A stretch of 50,854 bases of DNA from Neolewinella persica DSM 23188 (GCF_000373105.1 NZ_KB890436.1:215044-265897); one strand, 5' to 3'; positions 14,496-24,255 are shown, counted from the stretch's first letter. Notes: generated by a model not told the origin, from the letters alone. A program made the numbers and translations.

Positions 14496-17102
14496 ATGAG
14501 AATTTTTACCCTGTTGTTTGCCCTTTCCGTTTTGATTCTTGGTTGTGAACCAGTTGTAAAGGAGGTGCCGCGTCTGCTGCCCATCGAAATTGGTGCAGAT
14601 GGAGAGGCCGACGGAGAGGAGAAAGAAAATGCTCGTGAGCGTTGGGAGGCCGCCATTCACCGGGCTGCGCCCGGCACCGATTGGCGTAAACTCGAAGCCC
14701 GTAACGCCATGGCCCGGCACCGTAAACGTCGTAATGCTCCCGGCCGAAAAGCTGTAGAAACCTTTGCCGACGGCCTCTTACTCGGAGAATGGTTTGAACG
14801 TGGTAGTAAATATACTGCCGGGAGCATCCATGATGTGGTGCAGGATCCGACGGACCCGAATAACCTTTTCATCATGTCCGCCGGCGGTGCCATCTGGCAA
14901 ATGGATTACGATAAGGAGGAATTTGCCCTTGTGAATCACGACATCTACTTCAGCGAGGAATACCTCGGTCTGGTGCCGACAATGGCTGGTCGCAACCTGA
15001 TTGCTTTTACCGAAAACCGGCCGATGTATTCTACCGATGATGGCGATAACTGGGAGTACGCTACCGTTCGGCGGGGGAATGACCGGATAAGTGGCGATCA
15101 ACTCACCAATTTTTTCAGCCCGCTGGTTGCTGACAGTACCATGCTTACTACCCTGCAGATCGATAACGGGCGCTATGAGATTTTCCGTTCGAGAAACGGA
15201 GGTACTAGCTACAGCTTCATTAAACAACCGCCGTTTACAACCGCTGCCGGCGACCAGACCATCACCCACTTGTACCGCCCACCCGGCGTGGAACGGACCT
15301 TTGTTCTGATGAAAAAAATGTTCGATGATCCGCAGATCACTCTTTATGAAATGAAGGAGGATGCAGCGGGTATTCGTTACGATTCGGTAGCTAACCTAGC
15401 TATTGCTACTACGGGCAGTTTCAGGGCACGCCTCTCCGCCGCAAAGCAGCCCGGAACGGATAGTTTACGAATTTTCATGCAAGCCGACGATCAGTTGTTT
15501 CGGAGCGACGACGATGGTGTCAGCTGGCGGGAAATGCCGATGCTGGAAAAGAAACCGTGGCGAAATCAGGCGATCTATGTCCGTCCTTCCGATCCTGACT
15601 TTGTTGCCTACGGCGCCGTCGAACTCTGGGTAAGCCGGGATGGCGGAGAGACCTTTACTCCACCAAATTTCTGGTGGGAATATTACGACGACATCACCAA
15701 ATACTTACACGCCGATATCATGCGTCTCACTGAGATCACCGATTCTGAAGGTGCAAAGCAAATGCTGGTGAGCAGCCACGGTGGACTCAATCGCCTGGAC
15801 CCATCGGATGGTATGTGGTATAATGTCGCTAATGAGGGTTTAAACGTGGCACAATACTACGACGTAAGAACCAACCCGGGTGACCCTGACATCATCTACG
15901 CTGGTTCTCAGGATCAGGGCTTCCAGATATTGGAGGAGGATGAAACCAGTCGGCGCGACATTCTGGGCGGTTTCCAGGACTTTAGTGGTGATTACGGGCA
16001 CCTGGCTTTTGCCGAGAGGGGTAATGTATTCTTTACCGCCTACCCCTTTGGCAGCATCTATGCTTTTTATGACGTGTTGTCTTTTGGCGGCTTCAACGAG
16101 GGATGGAGTAATTACCGCATTGAAAGCCCCGACGAGTTTACCTGGATCACGCCGATGATGTCGCCCCCGACCATAGGAGGAAACGTAGAACTGTACGTAG
16201 CCGGGGGAAGTGCCGATACCGCGAAAAGCGGTTCTTACCTCGTGCAGGTCACCCTTGACCGGGATATAGACAGTGGTAACTTCGGGAAGATGACTGGCCA
16301 GGATAAACCTTTCGACTTCATCGACGCCGGAGCGGGTAATCTTTCCGCCATGACCTATTCTCCCATCAACCCGGACCGCTTTTACGTGGCGACCACGGAG
16401 GGCAGGTTCTTTACTTCTACGGACCGGGGGGACAGCTGGACGGAAACGCTCAACTTCCTTCCCGATGGCTGGTACTTATACGGACAGGCGATCCACGCGT
16501 CTAAAACCGAAGAAGAAACGGTTTGGCTGGGCGGCTCCGGTTACAGTAATCCTCCGGTCTGGCGGTCAACCGACGGCGGTGAAAATTTCTTCCCAGCCAG
16601 TGAGGGGTTGCCACCGACCATCGTGCATGGTCTGACGGCCAATGCTACGGAGACACTTTTGTTTGCCGCTACCGAGGCGGGGCCGTTCGTATACGTTGTC
16701 GATGAAGAGCGCTGGTATGATCTGGCCGGCCAGTTTGCTCCCACGATGCGGTACTACTCGGTCGAATTCCTCGATGACCGGAACCTTGCACGTTTCGGGA
16801 CCTATGGTCGTGGTGCCTGGGACTTTCAGGTAGAAGAACTGGTGCCGACCGATGAGCCATTCGCGGTATCAGAGCAACTGAAAATATATCCTAATCCGGC
16901 CAGTGTCGCTGCTACGATTGAAGGCGCCGCAGTTGGGTATCGGGTGTACGACATTGCCGGAAGGGAGGTGGTGAGGGTGAAAGCTTCGCCGGATCGGACA
17001 AGATTGTCGTTGGCGGGGGTCCGGCCGGGACTTTACTTTGTCCAACCCCTTGATGCGGATGGACGGGCAGCGGGACTGGGGCAACGATTGATAGTCAACT
17101 AA
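14496..17102 (+). CDS. BNR/sortilin-type repeat protein with T9SS sorting domain
   Basis: A 868-residue exported beta-propeller protein. Asp-box (BNR) repeats recur: TDDGDNWE, RSDDDGVSWRE, VSRDGGETF, TSTDRGDSW and RSTDGGENF, the pattern of VPS10/sortilin-like and sialidase-like propellers. The C-terminal ~75 residues form a T9SS sorting domain: IYPNPASVAATIEG, YDIAGREV, LAGVRPGLYFV. The N-terminus, MRIFTLLFALSVLILGCE, has a lipobox (LILGC), which is unexpected with a T9SS domain. The start ATG 14496 is chosen because the signal sequence begins there. It stands alone, with cassette 2 upstream and inverted repeats downstream. The ligand or substrate is unknown. Confidence 0.9.
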   Translation: MRIFTLLFALSVLILGCEPVVKEVPRLLPIEIGADGEADGEEKENARERWEAAIHRAAPGTDWRKLEARNAMARHRKRRNAPGRKAVETFADGLLLGEWFERGSKYTAGSIHDVVQDPTDPNNLFIMSAGGAIWQMDYDKEEFALVNHDIYFSEEYLGLVPTMAGRNLIAFTENRPMYSTDDGDNWEYATVRRGNDRISGDQLTNFFSPLVADSTMLTTLQIDNGRYEIFRSRNGGTSYSFIKQPPFTTAAGDQTITHLYRPPGVERTFVLMKKMFDDPQITLYEMKEDAAGIRYDSVANLAIATTGSFRARLSAAKQPGTDSLRIFMQADDQLFRSDDDGVSWREMPMLEKKPWRNQAIYVRPSDPDFVAYGAVELWVSRDGGETFTPPNFWWEYYDDITKYLHADIMRLTEITDSEGAKQMLVSSHGGLNRLDPSDGMWYNVANEGLNVAQYYDVRTNPGDPDIIYAGSQDQGFQILEEDETSRRDILGGFQDFSGDYGHLAFAERGNVFFTAYPFGSIYAFYDVLSFGGFNEGWSNYRIESPDEFTWITPMMSPPTIGGNVELYVAGGSADTAKSGSYLVQVTLDRDIDSGNFGKMTGQDKPFDFIDAGAGNLSAMTYSPINPDRFYVATTEGRFFTSTDRGDSWTETLNFLPDGWYLYGQAIHASKTEEETVWLGGSGYSNPPVWRSTDGGENFFPASEGLPPTIVHGLTANATETLLFAATEAGPFVYVVDEERWYDLAGQFAPTMRYYSVEFLDDRNLARFGTYGRGAWDFQVEELVPTDEPFAVSEQLKIYPNPASVAATIEGAAVGYRVYDIAGREVVRVKASPDRTRLSLAGVRPGLYFVQPLDADGRAAGLGQRLIVN

Positions 17103-17106
17103 CGCG

Positions 17107-17213
17107 GATCAAGAGCTAAAGTGAGTTCCCCTACTTCAAAAGTAGCTTGGGATTCACCGTTTGATTGCCGTCGCGACTGTTTCAACAGATAAATACTCAT
17201 TTTAGCTCTTGAT
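17107..17213. repeat. Imperfect inverted repeat after the BNR gene
   Basis: ATCAAGAGCTAAAGTGAG (from 17107) pairs with CTCATTTTAGCTCTTGAT (to 17213). The middle has smaller complements. It is probably a long transcript-end hairpin. Confidence 0.7.
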
Positions 17214-17221
17214 TCGTGTAA

Positions 17222-17325
17222 CGAGTCAAAGCGTAAACGAACGCAGCGAGTAATACCATGCGGTAGCAACTATTTGACTCTTGGACTATTTATCTACCTG
17301 ACTGTTTGACTTACTGACGATGGCA
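17222..17325. repeat. Octad-arm hairpin element
   Basis: The right arm is a run of 8-bp units: TTTGACTC, TTGGACTA, TTTATCTA, CCTGACTG, TTTGACTT, ACTGACGA (17271-17318). The left arm is short (gagtcaaagcg), and the centre, aaacgaacgcagcgag..gcggtagc, matches in reverse the centre of the element at 18666. Confidence 0.65.
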
Positions 17326-17381
17326 CTATTTGCCTTCCCCAAACGTTATCTTTACCCTACAAGAATTTTACCGCCCCAAAT

Positions 17382-18662
17382 ATGTCGTTAAGTAAACTAT
17401 CTCTTATCCTGTTGCTCCTTTGCGGCAGCGCCGCGCTGCAGGCGAGTACCATGCTCATCCCGATGGATGAAAAGCAATCTGATCACCTTAAAGCTTATGG
17501 CATCGCCTATTGGGTGCTCGAAAACCAGGTGGACGCCTGGTGGTTGCTCAATTACCGGGGCGGAAGTTTCGCCTTTACCCACAGCCGGGCTTTTGAGCGT
17601 GAGTGTCTGACCCGGGGAGTAAAATATGAAGTGATCCCCGACGCAAAATTCAACGCCATTCTGGAGGACATAGCGAACCCTGAAAAGAATATGGACGCGA
17701 TGAAGTTGGAGAAGGCTCCGAAGATCGCGGTTTATACGCCGGAGTACAATTTTAAAAAAGGAACCAAAGTCCAGCCCTGGGACGATGCGGTGACGCTGGT
17801 GCTCGCTTATGCCGAAATCCCCTACGAAACGGTCTACGATAATGAAGTTCTTGGCGATAGACTTGCCGAATACGACTGGCTGCACCTGCATCACGAAGAT
17901 TTTACTGGCCAGTTCGGTCGGTTTTACCGCAGTTTTCATACCGCACCCTGGTATCGCCGACAGGTAGAGTACCAGGAAGCATTAGCTGCGGAGAATGGTT
18001 ACGAAAAGGTTAGCCAACTGAAACTTGGTGTGGTGAAGAAAGTACGCGAATTTGTCGGTGGCGGCGGCTTTATGTTTGCCATGTGCTCTGCAACAGATAG
18101 CTATGATATTGCCCTGGCGGCCGAAGGAGTGGACATCTGTGCACAGTATTATGATGGTGACCCGATTGATCCCAATGCCCAGGAGAAACTGGACTTTAGT
18201 AAGACATTTGTTTTTGAGAATTTCAAACTGCAGCGCAATCCACTGGAGTACGAATTCAGCAGCATCGATCATAATCCTCGTCGCGTTGGAGAGAAGGAGG
18301 ACTACTTCTCCCTCTTTGAGTTTAGTGCCAAGTGGGATCCGGTACCGACAATGCTTACCCAAAATCATACCCGTACGGTGAAGGGATTTATGGGGCAAAC
18401 GACAGCCTTCCGTAAGGAGCACATCAAATCTAGTGCCCTGATTCTCGGAGAAAACAAAGCCGCAGGTGAAGCCCGTTACCTGCATGGCAATTTCGGGGAA
18501 GGCTTCTTCAGCTTCTACGCCGGTCATGACCCTGCCGACTACCGACACTTGGTCAATGATCCGGAAACCGACCTCAGCCTTCATCCAAATAGTGCTGGCT
18601 ACCGCCTTATTTTGAACAATATCTTGTTCCCTGCGGCTAAGAAACAGAAGCGGAAAACGTAG
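17382..18662 (+). CDS. Exported protein of the family named 'asparagine synthetase B' in Bacteroidota
   Basis: A 426-residue protein with a signal peptide (residues 1-21, cleavage near LQAS). From memory it matches closely a family present across Bacteroidota and annotated 'asparagine synthetase B'; strongly shared strings are HLKAYGIAYWVL, EKAPKIAVYTP, QPWDDAVTLVLAYAEIPYET, YDWLHLHHEDFTGQ, GGGFMFAMCSATDSYDIALA and LHPNSAGYRLILNNILFPA. It has none of the amidotransferase or synthetase domains of true AsnB, and being exported it cannot make asparagine from ATP, so the name is almost certainly wrong. The Cys in FAMCSATD and the invariant His-His pair could be functional residues. The true role is unknown. 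It is a single gene between two octad elements. Confidence 0.85.
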   Translation: MSLSKLSLILLLLCGSAALQASTMLIPMDEKQSDHLKAYGIAYWVLENQVDAWWLLNYRGGSFAFTHSRAFERECLTRGVKYEVIPDAKFNAILEDIANPEKNMDAMKLEKAPKIAVYTPEYNFKKGTKVQPWDDAVTLVLAYAEIPYETVYDNEVLGDRLAEYDWLHLHHEDFTGQFGRFYRSFHTAPWYRRQVEYQEALAAENGYEKVSQLKLGVVKKVREFVGGGGFMFAMCSATDSYDIALAAEGVDICAQYYDGDPIDPNAQEKLDFSKTFVFENFKLQRNPLEYEFSSIDHNPRRVGEKEDYFSLFEFSAKWDPVPTMLTQNHTRTVKGFMGQTTAFRKEHIKSSALILGENKAAGEARYLHGNFGEGFFSFYAGHDPADYRHLVNDPETDLSLHPNSAGYRLILNNILFPAAKKQKRKT

Positions 18663-18806
18663 CCTTCTAGTCAAACAGGCAGATAGTCAAACAGTCAGAG
18701 AGCAGCTACCGTAAGGGGTTGCTCTTTGCGTTCGTTTTAGGAGGTGATTACTACCTGACGGCTTGATTACCTGACCATCCAACTGTTTGACTCCTTAACT
18801 TTCTGA
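18663..18806. repeat. Octad-arm hairpin element
   Basis: Left arm units: AGTCAAAC, AGGCAGAT, AGTCAAAC, AGTCAGAG. Right arm units (18747-18803): TACCTGAC, GGCTTGAT, TACCTGAC, CATCCAAC, TGTTTGAC, TCCTTAAC, TTTCTGAC. The centre has agctaccgtaag..ttgctctttgcgttcg. It occupies nearly the whole gap before the MscS gene. Confidence 0.75.
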
Positions 18807-18811
18807 CGCTT

Positions 18812-18819
18812 TCACTACT
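18812..18819 (+). promoter_or_regulatory. Promoter-like -7 element at the MscS gene
   Basis: TACTTTCG resembles TAnnTTTG (one mismatch) and lies only 9 bp before the ATG at 18828, so a transcript from it would be nearly leaderless. No convincing -33. Confidence 0.3.
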
Positions 18820-18827
18820 TTCGCGGT

Positions 18828-19655
18828 ATGGAAACAGAACAGTTTAACTCCTACCTGGAAACCGCCACCACTATGGTCATCGAATACGCCCCGAAGGTGG
18901 TGATGGCTATTATAATTCTGTTCATCGGCATTCGGATCATCAATAAGTTGGTCAGTATTGCCATTAAGACCATGCAACGCAATGGCCTGGGGGCGGACCT
19001 TGCTCCTTTTTTGGGCTCTATAGCCGGCATCGGGTTGAAGATTCTTTTGATGTTCACGGTGGCGGGTGTCCTTGGCATTGATGTCGCAGCTTTTGTAGGG
19101 GTTCTTGCGGCAGCGAGCTTTGCCGTAGGGCTGGCCTTGCAGGGGAGCCTGAGTAATTTCGCCGCAGGAATTCTGATCATTCTCTTCAAACCATATAAGG
19201 TTGGAGACTGGATTAAAATACCCGACGAGTTCTTCGGACAAGTCGAATCAATCCAGATATTCAACACCATCCTGGTAACCCCCGGTAAAAAGACATTGAT
19301 TGTGCCCAACGGCGAAGTGATCAGCGGAGTGGTAACAAACTTTAGCGATAAAGGGCATATTCGCCTCGAACTAACGCTTATGCTTGGGTATGAAGAAAGC
19401 TTTCCCAAAATAAAAAAAGTCATTCATGACGCGCTGCAGGACGTCAACGGCATCCTGCACGACCCGGAACCAGAGATCGGTATTGAATCATTTGATACGC
19501 ACAATGTGGTGATTGCCGTACGGCCTTACGTTTCCCCCGATGCTTACTGGGAAGGGACCTTCGCAGTACACGAGCGGATAAAGTCAGCGCTTTCCGCCGC
19601 CGGCATTAAGATGGCCTATAGCGAAGGGGTAGAACTTGGTCCGATTGGGGAGTAG
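18828..19655 (+). CDS. mscS: Small-conductance mechanosensitive channel, MscS family
   Basis: An inner-membrane channel that releases solutes on osmotic downshift. The 275-residue length fits the minimal MscS type. Three TM segments lie at about 22-42, 65-85 and 87-118; the pore helix TM3 has the Gly/Ala pattern AAASFAVGLALQGSLSNFAAG. The beta domain follows directly with KPYKVGDWIKIP, then VPNGEVISGVVTNFS and a C-terminal alpha/beta domain ending in a hydrophobic-acidic tail. The start ATG fits. It is a single gene; the octad element lies directly upstream. Confidence 0.95.
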   Translation: METEQFNSYLETATTMVIEYAPKVVMAIIILFIGIRIINKLVSIAIKTMQRNGLGADLAPFLGSIAGIGLKILLMFTVAGVLGIDVAAFVGVLAAASFAVGLALQGSLSNFAAGILIILFKPYKVGDWIKIPDEFFGQVESIQIFNTILVTPGKKTLIVPNGEVISGVVTNFSDKGHIRLELTLMLGYEESFPKIKKVIHDALQDVNGILHDPEPEIGIESFDTHNVVIAVRPYVSPDAYWEGTFAVHERIKSALSAAGIKMAYSEGVELGPIGE

Positions 19656-20010
19656 CGGGCTCGATCATTTATTTCAAATCCGCCCATTATTACCCTTTCT
19701 GTGGAACCAAACTAGCCGGTATGGTCCTGGCCGGATATTTGGTCAAGCCTCCAAACGAAGCTACGTTGGCTGGTGTTCCCAACTTTAGCAAAATTGAATA
19801 CTCAGCATTTTAAATAATAAATCTCACTTATTTTTATAAAAAATATGTTTTTTGGGCATAACTTTGAATTCACTATCTACGGTATGGATTTATATCCTGC
19901 CAGTCGGTAGCCAAACTCAGTTGAAACAACACCCCAGTTATTTTCATTTGCCGGCAGTAAGCCTTCCTTAAGGGAATGCTTATGAGATGGCGATTTAAAT
20001 AACTCCCTTA
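19656..20010. other. AT-rich intergenic region before the DUF5060 gene
   Basis: No gene is seen. It is much richer in A+T than its surroundings around 19800-19870 and contains TAACTTTG (19859-19866), a candidate -7 element without a clear -33. This would leave a leader of about 140 nt. Confidence 0.45.
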
Positions 20011-23000
20011 GTGAACTTCATTCGTACTGCTTCTCTTCTGTTTGCTTTTTGCAGCAGCTTATTTCTATTTCCCGGGTGGGCTAAAGCCCAGTCTGCCTAC
20101 CTCGAACAAAACGGCCTGGTCGTTATCGAGCCTGAAAATGTGGCCGCTTTGAATGGCTGGGAAATTTCCAATGCCATCTCCGGAGCTACTGGCCCGGGAT
20201 ACATCCACTGGACGGGCAGCCAATTTTTCAACCAGACTGGAAACGGAGTACTTCGCTACTACGTAAACATCTCTACCGTCGGGACCTACCGTTTCGAGTG
20301 GCGGGTGGCCGTTGGCTTTGGCACCAACGGTACGGAACACAATGACTCCTGGCTGAAGATCGGAGCCGGCAATTTCTACGGCGAAAAAACCAACTCCAGG
20401 GTCAAACCCAAGCCAGCCTGTAATAACGACCCGGACTACAACTGCCCGGCCGGATCAAGCCTAAACGGCTTTTTCAAGATCTATGGGGGAGGAGTGAACC
20501 AGTTTCAGTGGGCCGCCCGCACCAGCGACAACGACGCGCACAACGTCTTCGCCACTTTTGACGCACCGGGCGTTTACGAGATCGAGGTCAATGCCCGTTC
20601 TTCTTACCACAGCATCGACCGACTGGTCATGTATCACTCAAGCGTCACCGGCAATACGGCTCGCGCGCTGTCTAACCCAGAGTCTCCACAAGAGAACGTA
20701 ACGACGGGTGTTGCCGAACTAACGGGGGAACTCAAGACCTGGCACGACGTGCAGCTGACTTTCGATGGCCCCGCGACTTCGGAGGAGGCCAGCCCTAACC
20801 CATTTGCCGATTACCGGCTCGACGTCACCTTCACCAACGGGGAGAAATCTTACGTCGTGCCCGGTTATTATGCCGCCGACGGTAACGCGGCTGAAACCAG
20901 TGCCACTGCTGGAAATAAATGGCGGGTCCACTTCGCTCCGGATACCGTCGGCGACTGGTCCTGGTCTGCGGCCTTTACCACGGGCAATGACGTAGCCGTC
21001 AATGAAGGTGGTACTCCCGCTGGATTTTTTGATGGAGCCACCGGTTCCTTCACCGTAACGGCAACCGACAAAACTGGGCGGGATCACCGGGGGAAAGGCC
21101 GTTTACAGTATGTTGGGCAGCATTACCTCCAGTATGCCGAAACCGGAGAGTGGTTCGTCAAAGCCGGCGCGGACGCGCCGGAAAATACCCTCGCCTACGA
21201 GGACTTTGACGAGGTGCCCAATCAGGGCAATCGTCGTAAAACCTGGCAACCCCATCAGCAAGATTACCTCGCTGCCGAGGCAGCGCCATACACCTGGCAA
21301 AACGGTAAGGGCTCCGAGCTGCTCGGCGTTGTCAATTACCTTTCAACCGTAGGCGTCAACGCCTTCAGTTTTCTTACCTTCAATACGCAGGGAGACGACA
21401 ACAATGTCTTCCCTCACCTACTCATCGCAGGGCAAAACTACGGTGGTAATAACAGCTGGCAGGAACTCCACCACGACCGCTTTGATGTTAGTCGTACGGC
21501 TCAGTGGGAGCGCATCTTCAGCTATGCTGACGTGAAGGGGATGTACCTCCATTTCAAGCTTCAAGAAACGGAGAACGACCAGCTGATGGACGGTGGTAAC
21601 GTGGGCCGCGAACGCAAACTATACTATCGCGAACTCATTGCCCGCTTTAGCCATCACCTTGCGCTGAATTGGAATATGGGCGAGGAAAATACCCAGACCA
21701 CCCAGCAACGGAAAGATATGGCGGCGTACTTCGCCCAAACCGACCCCTACAATCACCTTCGCGTTCTTCATACCTATCCTGGTCAGAAAGACCAGGTGTA
21801 CACTCCCTTACTGGATACTGCCTCGCAATATACGGGCCTGTCTCTGCAAACCTCCAGCAACGCGCAGTCCCAGAACTTCGGTGATACCAAAACCTGGGTG
21901 GAGAAATCCGCTAACGCCGGTAAGAAATGGGTAGTGGCCGTTGATGAACCCGGCAGTGCGAACATCGGCGTGGATAGTGACCCCCGAGACCGTAAACTTA
22001 CCCGCCACCGGGTAGTCTGGGCCAACTTTATGGCTGGTGGGGCAGGCACCGAATTCTATTATGGCTACCAAAGCGGTTGCGGAGATCTCGAATGTCAGGA
22101 CCATCGTAGCCGCGAGGAGAAATATACCGACGCAGCGATCGCCCTTCGGTTCTTCCAGACCTACTTCCAGGCCTATCTGCCCAATGTCATAAATGATGAT
22201 GAGCTGACTTCAGCCAACGATGACTGGGTCCTTAACGCCAATAATCAGGCTTACGCTGTTTACCTGCCTGACGGTGGCAGTACCGACATAACCCTGCCAA
22301 CTACCGGTGGCGATACGGTATGGCAGGTGCGCTGGTACAACCCCCGAGACGGTTCCCTCTCCGGCCCAATCGACATCACCAATAGTATCACCGCTCCGGA
22401 TAATAACGACTGGGCAGCCCTCATCGAAATAAATGCTTGTATTCTTGGTACTGCGTGTGACGACGGAGACAGTTGCACGACCAATGACCTGATTGACGCA
22501 GACTGTAATTGTGTGGGCACCTTCGCTGACGCTGATGCCGATACGGTCTGTGATGCCGAAGACCAATGCCCCGGCGAAAATGACCTCGCTGATGCCGATA
22601 ACGACGATGTTCCCGACACCTGCGACGATTGTGACAATAGGACTTCCGGAATGCCTTGTGATGACAGTAACCCTGACACCACTAACGACGTCATCGACGT
22701 TAACTGTAACTGTGTAGGTACCCCAGTTCCCGGGGCGAATGATTACTGGCTGGAAGCAGAGTGCTCCACCTTCGGTAGTGGATGGACCGAGGTCGCTGAT
22801 CCTGCTGCGAGTAATGGGAGTTACCTGACGCCAACCGGTAACGATATTTTTACCGCCAACGTTTCTGCCAGCGAAGAATACCGCGTTACCTTCCGCGTTG
22901 CTGTCGTCAACCCAGGGACGTATAACATCTTTGCCCGCGTTCGTACTACGGCTGATGCCGACGACTCCTTTTGGGTTCGTACCGGTTGTAGCTCAACCTG

Positions 23001-23877
23001 GACGCGATGGAACAAGGTAGGGTTTGATTACGGCTATACCGGCTACGTCTGGGAGCAGGTGGCCCAGTGGGAAAGCGGCGACAACGTCAGTCCGGTATCT
23101 TTTGAGTTGACGGCAGGGGTTAATGTCATAGAATTTGCGGTGCGGGAGCCCGGCATTCAACTCGATAGGATAATAATAACCCCCAATTCCGCCGCCCCAA
23201 CGACGATGGGAGCCGCCGCCCTCAACTGTTCCACAGCCTGTACACCCGGTACCCCCTGTGATGACGGAGACGCAGCCACCTTCAATGACTCCTGGGACGA
23301 TGGGTGCAACTGCGCTGGTAGTTCGGAAACTACCGATTGCCTCGGTATTACTGCTTTGCCCGTTACCCTTACTGATTTCTCCGGCCGGGCCGAAAAAACA
23401 ACTGCCATATTAAACTGGTCAACCGCTACGGAGAACGGCGCTGATCGCTTTATTGTAGAGCGATCTCTGGATGGCCGCAGTTTCCATCAAATCGGTGAAG
23501 TCGGTGCGGCCGGAAATACCACTGCAACAACCAACTATGATTTTAAGGATGAAAGTACCACTGCTTCACGGCATTACTATCGCCTGCGAATGGTTGACCT
23601 GGACAGAGCAGAGACGTTTTCAAGGATAATAACCCTTGACTTTGTGGATAATTTTAGTGTGTGGCCTAACCCGGCAAGCGATATCATTCACTTGGCCTTT
23701 GGCCAGGAAGCTACCCGGCGGGTAGTTTTAGTTGACCTGCTCGGTCGACATGTTAGATCCAAAGAAGTCACCGGAACCAACAATACGTTATCGGTAATTG
23801 GGCTGCCCAGGGGAGTATACCTGCTGATGGTGGAAGGAGCGAAGGAGCCACGTGTAAAACGGGTGGTTTTGGAATAA
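20011..23877 (+). CDS. Large secreted DUF5060 glycosidase-like protein with T9SS domain
   Basis: A 1288-residue multidomain secreted protein, start GTG. Order: signal peptide (1-26, ending AKAQ); a galactose-binding-like module (about 30-215); DUF5060 (about 236-345; ELKTWHDVQLTFDGP, VPGYYAADG); a (beta/alpha)8 glycosidase-like region (about 365-740) with NYLSTVGVNAFSFLTFN, MYLHFKLQETEN and ALNWNMGEENTQTT, where the Glu pair could be catalytic; a collagen-binding-type domain (to about 805); Asp/Cys-rich thrombospondin-3-like calcium repeats (CDDGDSCTTNDL, DADADTVCDAEDQCP, CDDSNPDTTNDV); a carbohydrate-binding-like module (about 911-1065); and a T9SS sorting domain (VWPNPASDIIHL, RGVYLLMVEG). 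It probably attacks a polysaccharide or proteoglycan outside the cell; the substrate is unknown. Confidence 0.9.
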   Translation: MNFIRTASLLFAFCSSLFLFPGWAKAQSAYLEQNGLVVIEPENVAALNGWEISNAISGATGPGYIHWTGSQFFNQTGNGVLRYYVNISTVGTYRFEWRVAVGFGTNGTEHNDSWLKIGAGNFYGEKTNSRVKPKPACNNDPDYNCPAGSSLNGFFKIYGGGVNQFQWAARTSDNDAHNVFATFDAPGVYEIEVNARSSYHSIDRLVMYHSSVTGNTARALSNPESPQENVTTGVAELTGELKTWHDVQLTFDGPATSEEASPNPFADYRLDVTFTNGEKSYVVPGYYAADGNAAETSATAGNKWRVHFAPDTVGDWSWSAAFTTGNDVAVNEGGTPAGFFDGATGSFTVTATDKTGRDHRGKGRLQYVGQHYLQYAETGEWFVKAGADAPENTLAYEDFDEVPNQGNRRKTWQPHQQDYLAAEAAPYTWQNGKGSELLGVVNYLSTVGVNAFSFLTFNTQGDDNNVFPHLLIAGQNYGGNNSWQELHHDRFDVSRTAQWERIFSYADVKGMYLHFKLQETENDQLMDGGNVGRERKLYYRELIARFSHHLALNWNMGEENTQTTQQRKDMAAYFAQTDPYNHLRVLHTYPGQKDQVYTPLLDTASQYTGLSLQTSSNAQSQNFGDTKTWVEKSANAGKKWVVAVDEPGSANIGVDSDPRDRKLTRHRVVWANFMAGGAGTEFYYGYQSGCGDLECQDHRSREEKYTDAAIALRFFQTYFQAYLPNVINDDELTSANDDWVLNANNQAYAVYLPDGGSTDITLPTTGGDTVWQVRWYNPRDGSLSGPIDITNSITAPDNNDWAALIEINACILGTACDDGDSCTTNDLIDADCNCVGTFADADADTVCDAEDQCPGENDLADADNDDVPDTCDDCDNRTSGMPCDDSNPDTTNDVIDVNCNCVGTPVPGANDYWLEAECSTFGSGWTEVADPAASNGSYLTPTGNDIFTANVSASEEYRVTFRVAVVNPGTYNIFARVRTTADADDSFWVRTGCSSTWTRWNKVGFDYGYTGYVWEQVAQWESGDNVSPVSFELTAGVNVIEFAVREPGIQLDRIIITPNSAAPTTMGAAALNCSTACTPGTPCDDGDAATFNDSWDDGCNCAGSSETTDCLGITALPVTLTDFSGRAEKTTAILNWSTATENGADRFIVERSLDGRSFHQIGEVGAAGNTTATTNYDFKDESTTASRHYYRLRMVDLDRAETFSRIITLDFVDNFSVWPNPASDIIHLAFGQEATRRVVLVDLLGRHVRSKEVTGTNNTLSVIGLPRGVYLLMVEGAKEPRVKRVVLE

Positions 23878-24037
23878 GGTAAGTCTTATCCCTCCTCAGA
23901 GTCGTTGTTAGCCTAACGCATTGGGCTACTTGCAGGGAAAGTATCGTCCTGATCCTGGTTGCCTCATCTGTTACCTGGTTATTGCCTGACAGCGTACGCA
24001 GCCGAAGAAAGGAGCCGCAGATTGTGTGGCAAAATTG

Positions 24038-24069
24038 GCCTGACAAGTCACTAGTGACCTGTCAGGCCT
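24038..24069. repeat. 32-bp near-perfect palindrome
   Basis: GGCCTGACAaGTCACT is mirrored by AGTGACcTGTCAGGCC with one mismatch pair and no loop. It could be a terminator for the upstream gene or a dimeric protein site. Confidence 0.85.
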
Positions 24070-24083
24070 TAACCAGAGCGGTA

Positions 24084-24162
24084 GGGAGTAAACAAATTGT
24101 CGTACTGACCCGTAGCACTGGAGTGCTTACGCCGGGTCAGTACGACAATTTGGTTTGCTCCC
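24084..24162. repeat. 79-bp nested hairpin, family A copy 1
   Basis: The outer arms (ATTGTCGTACTGACC with GGTCAGTACGACAAT, extended by GTAAAC/GTTTGC-type ends) enclose a second small hairpin, AGCACT-GG-AGTGCT. A second copy at 34973 is in the opposite orientation and has a compensatory change in the stem. Both copies are upstream of genes for secreted T9SS proteins. Confidence 0.92.
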
Positions 24163-24255
24163 GGGTGGTATTTCCCAATAGTCGCCTTAAAATCTAAATT
24201 TATATAGTCGCTAAGGCCTATCATTTTTTCACGAGTTTTAAAACCTGCTTTCACT

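Larger units (their letters stand above)
23878..24255. other. Intergenic region with two palindromes before the ThuA-like gene
   Basis: No gene is seen. It contains a near-perfect 32-bp palindrome (24038-24069) and a 79-bp long hairpin (24084-24162), listed separately. No clear promoter element is visible near 24256. Confidence 0.6.

Noticed and set aside
16671..16690. Another 18-bp motif copy (gaggcggggccgttcg)
   Set aside because: Only the first ten bases agree and the core GCAGGTGCA is missing, so it is a chance GC-rich match in the BNR gene.
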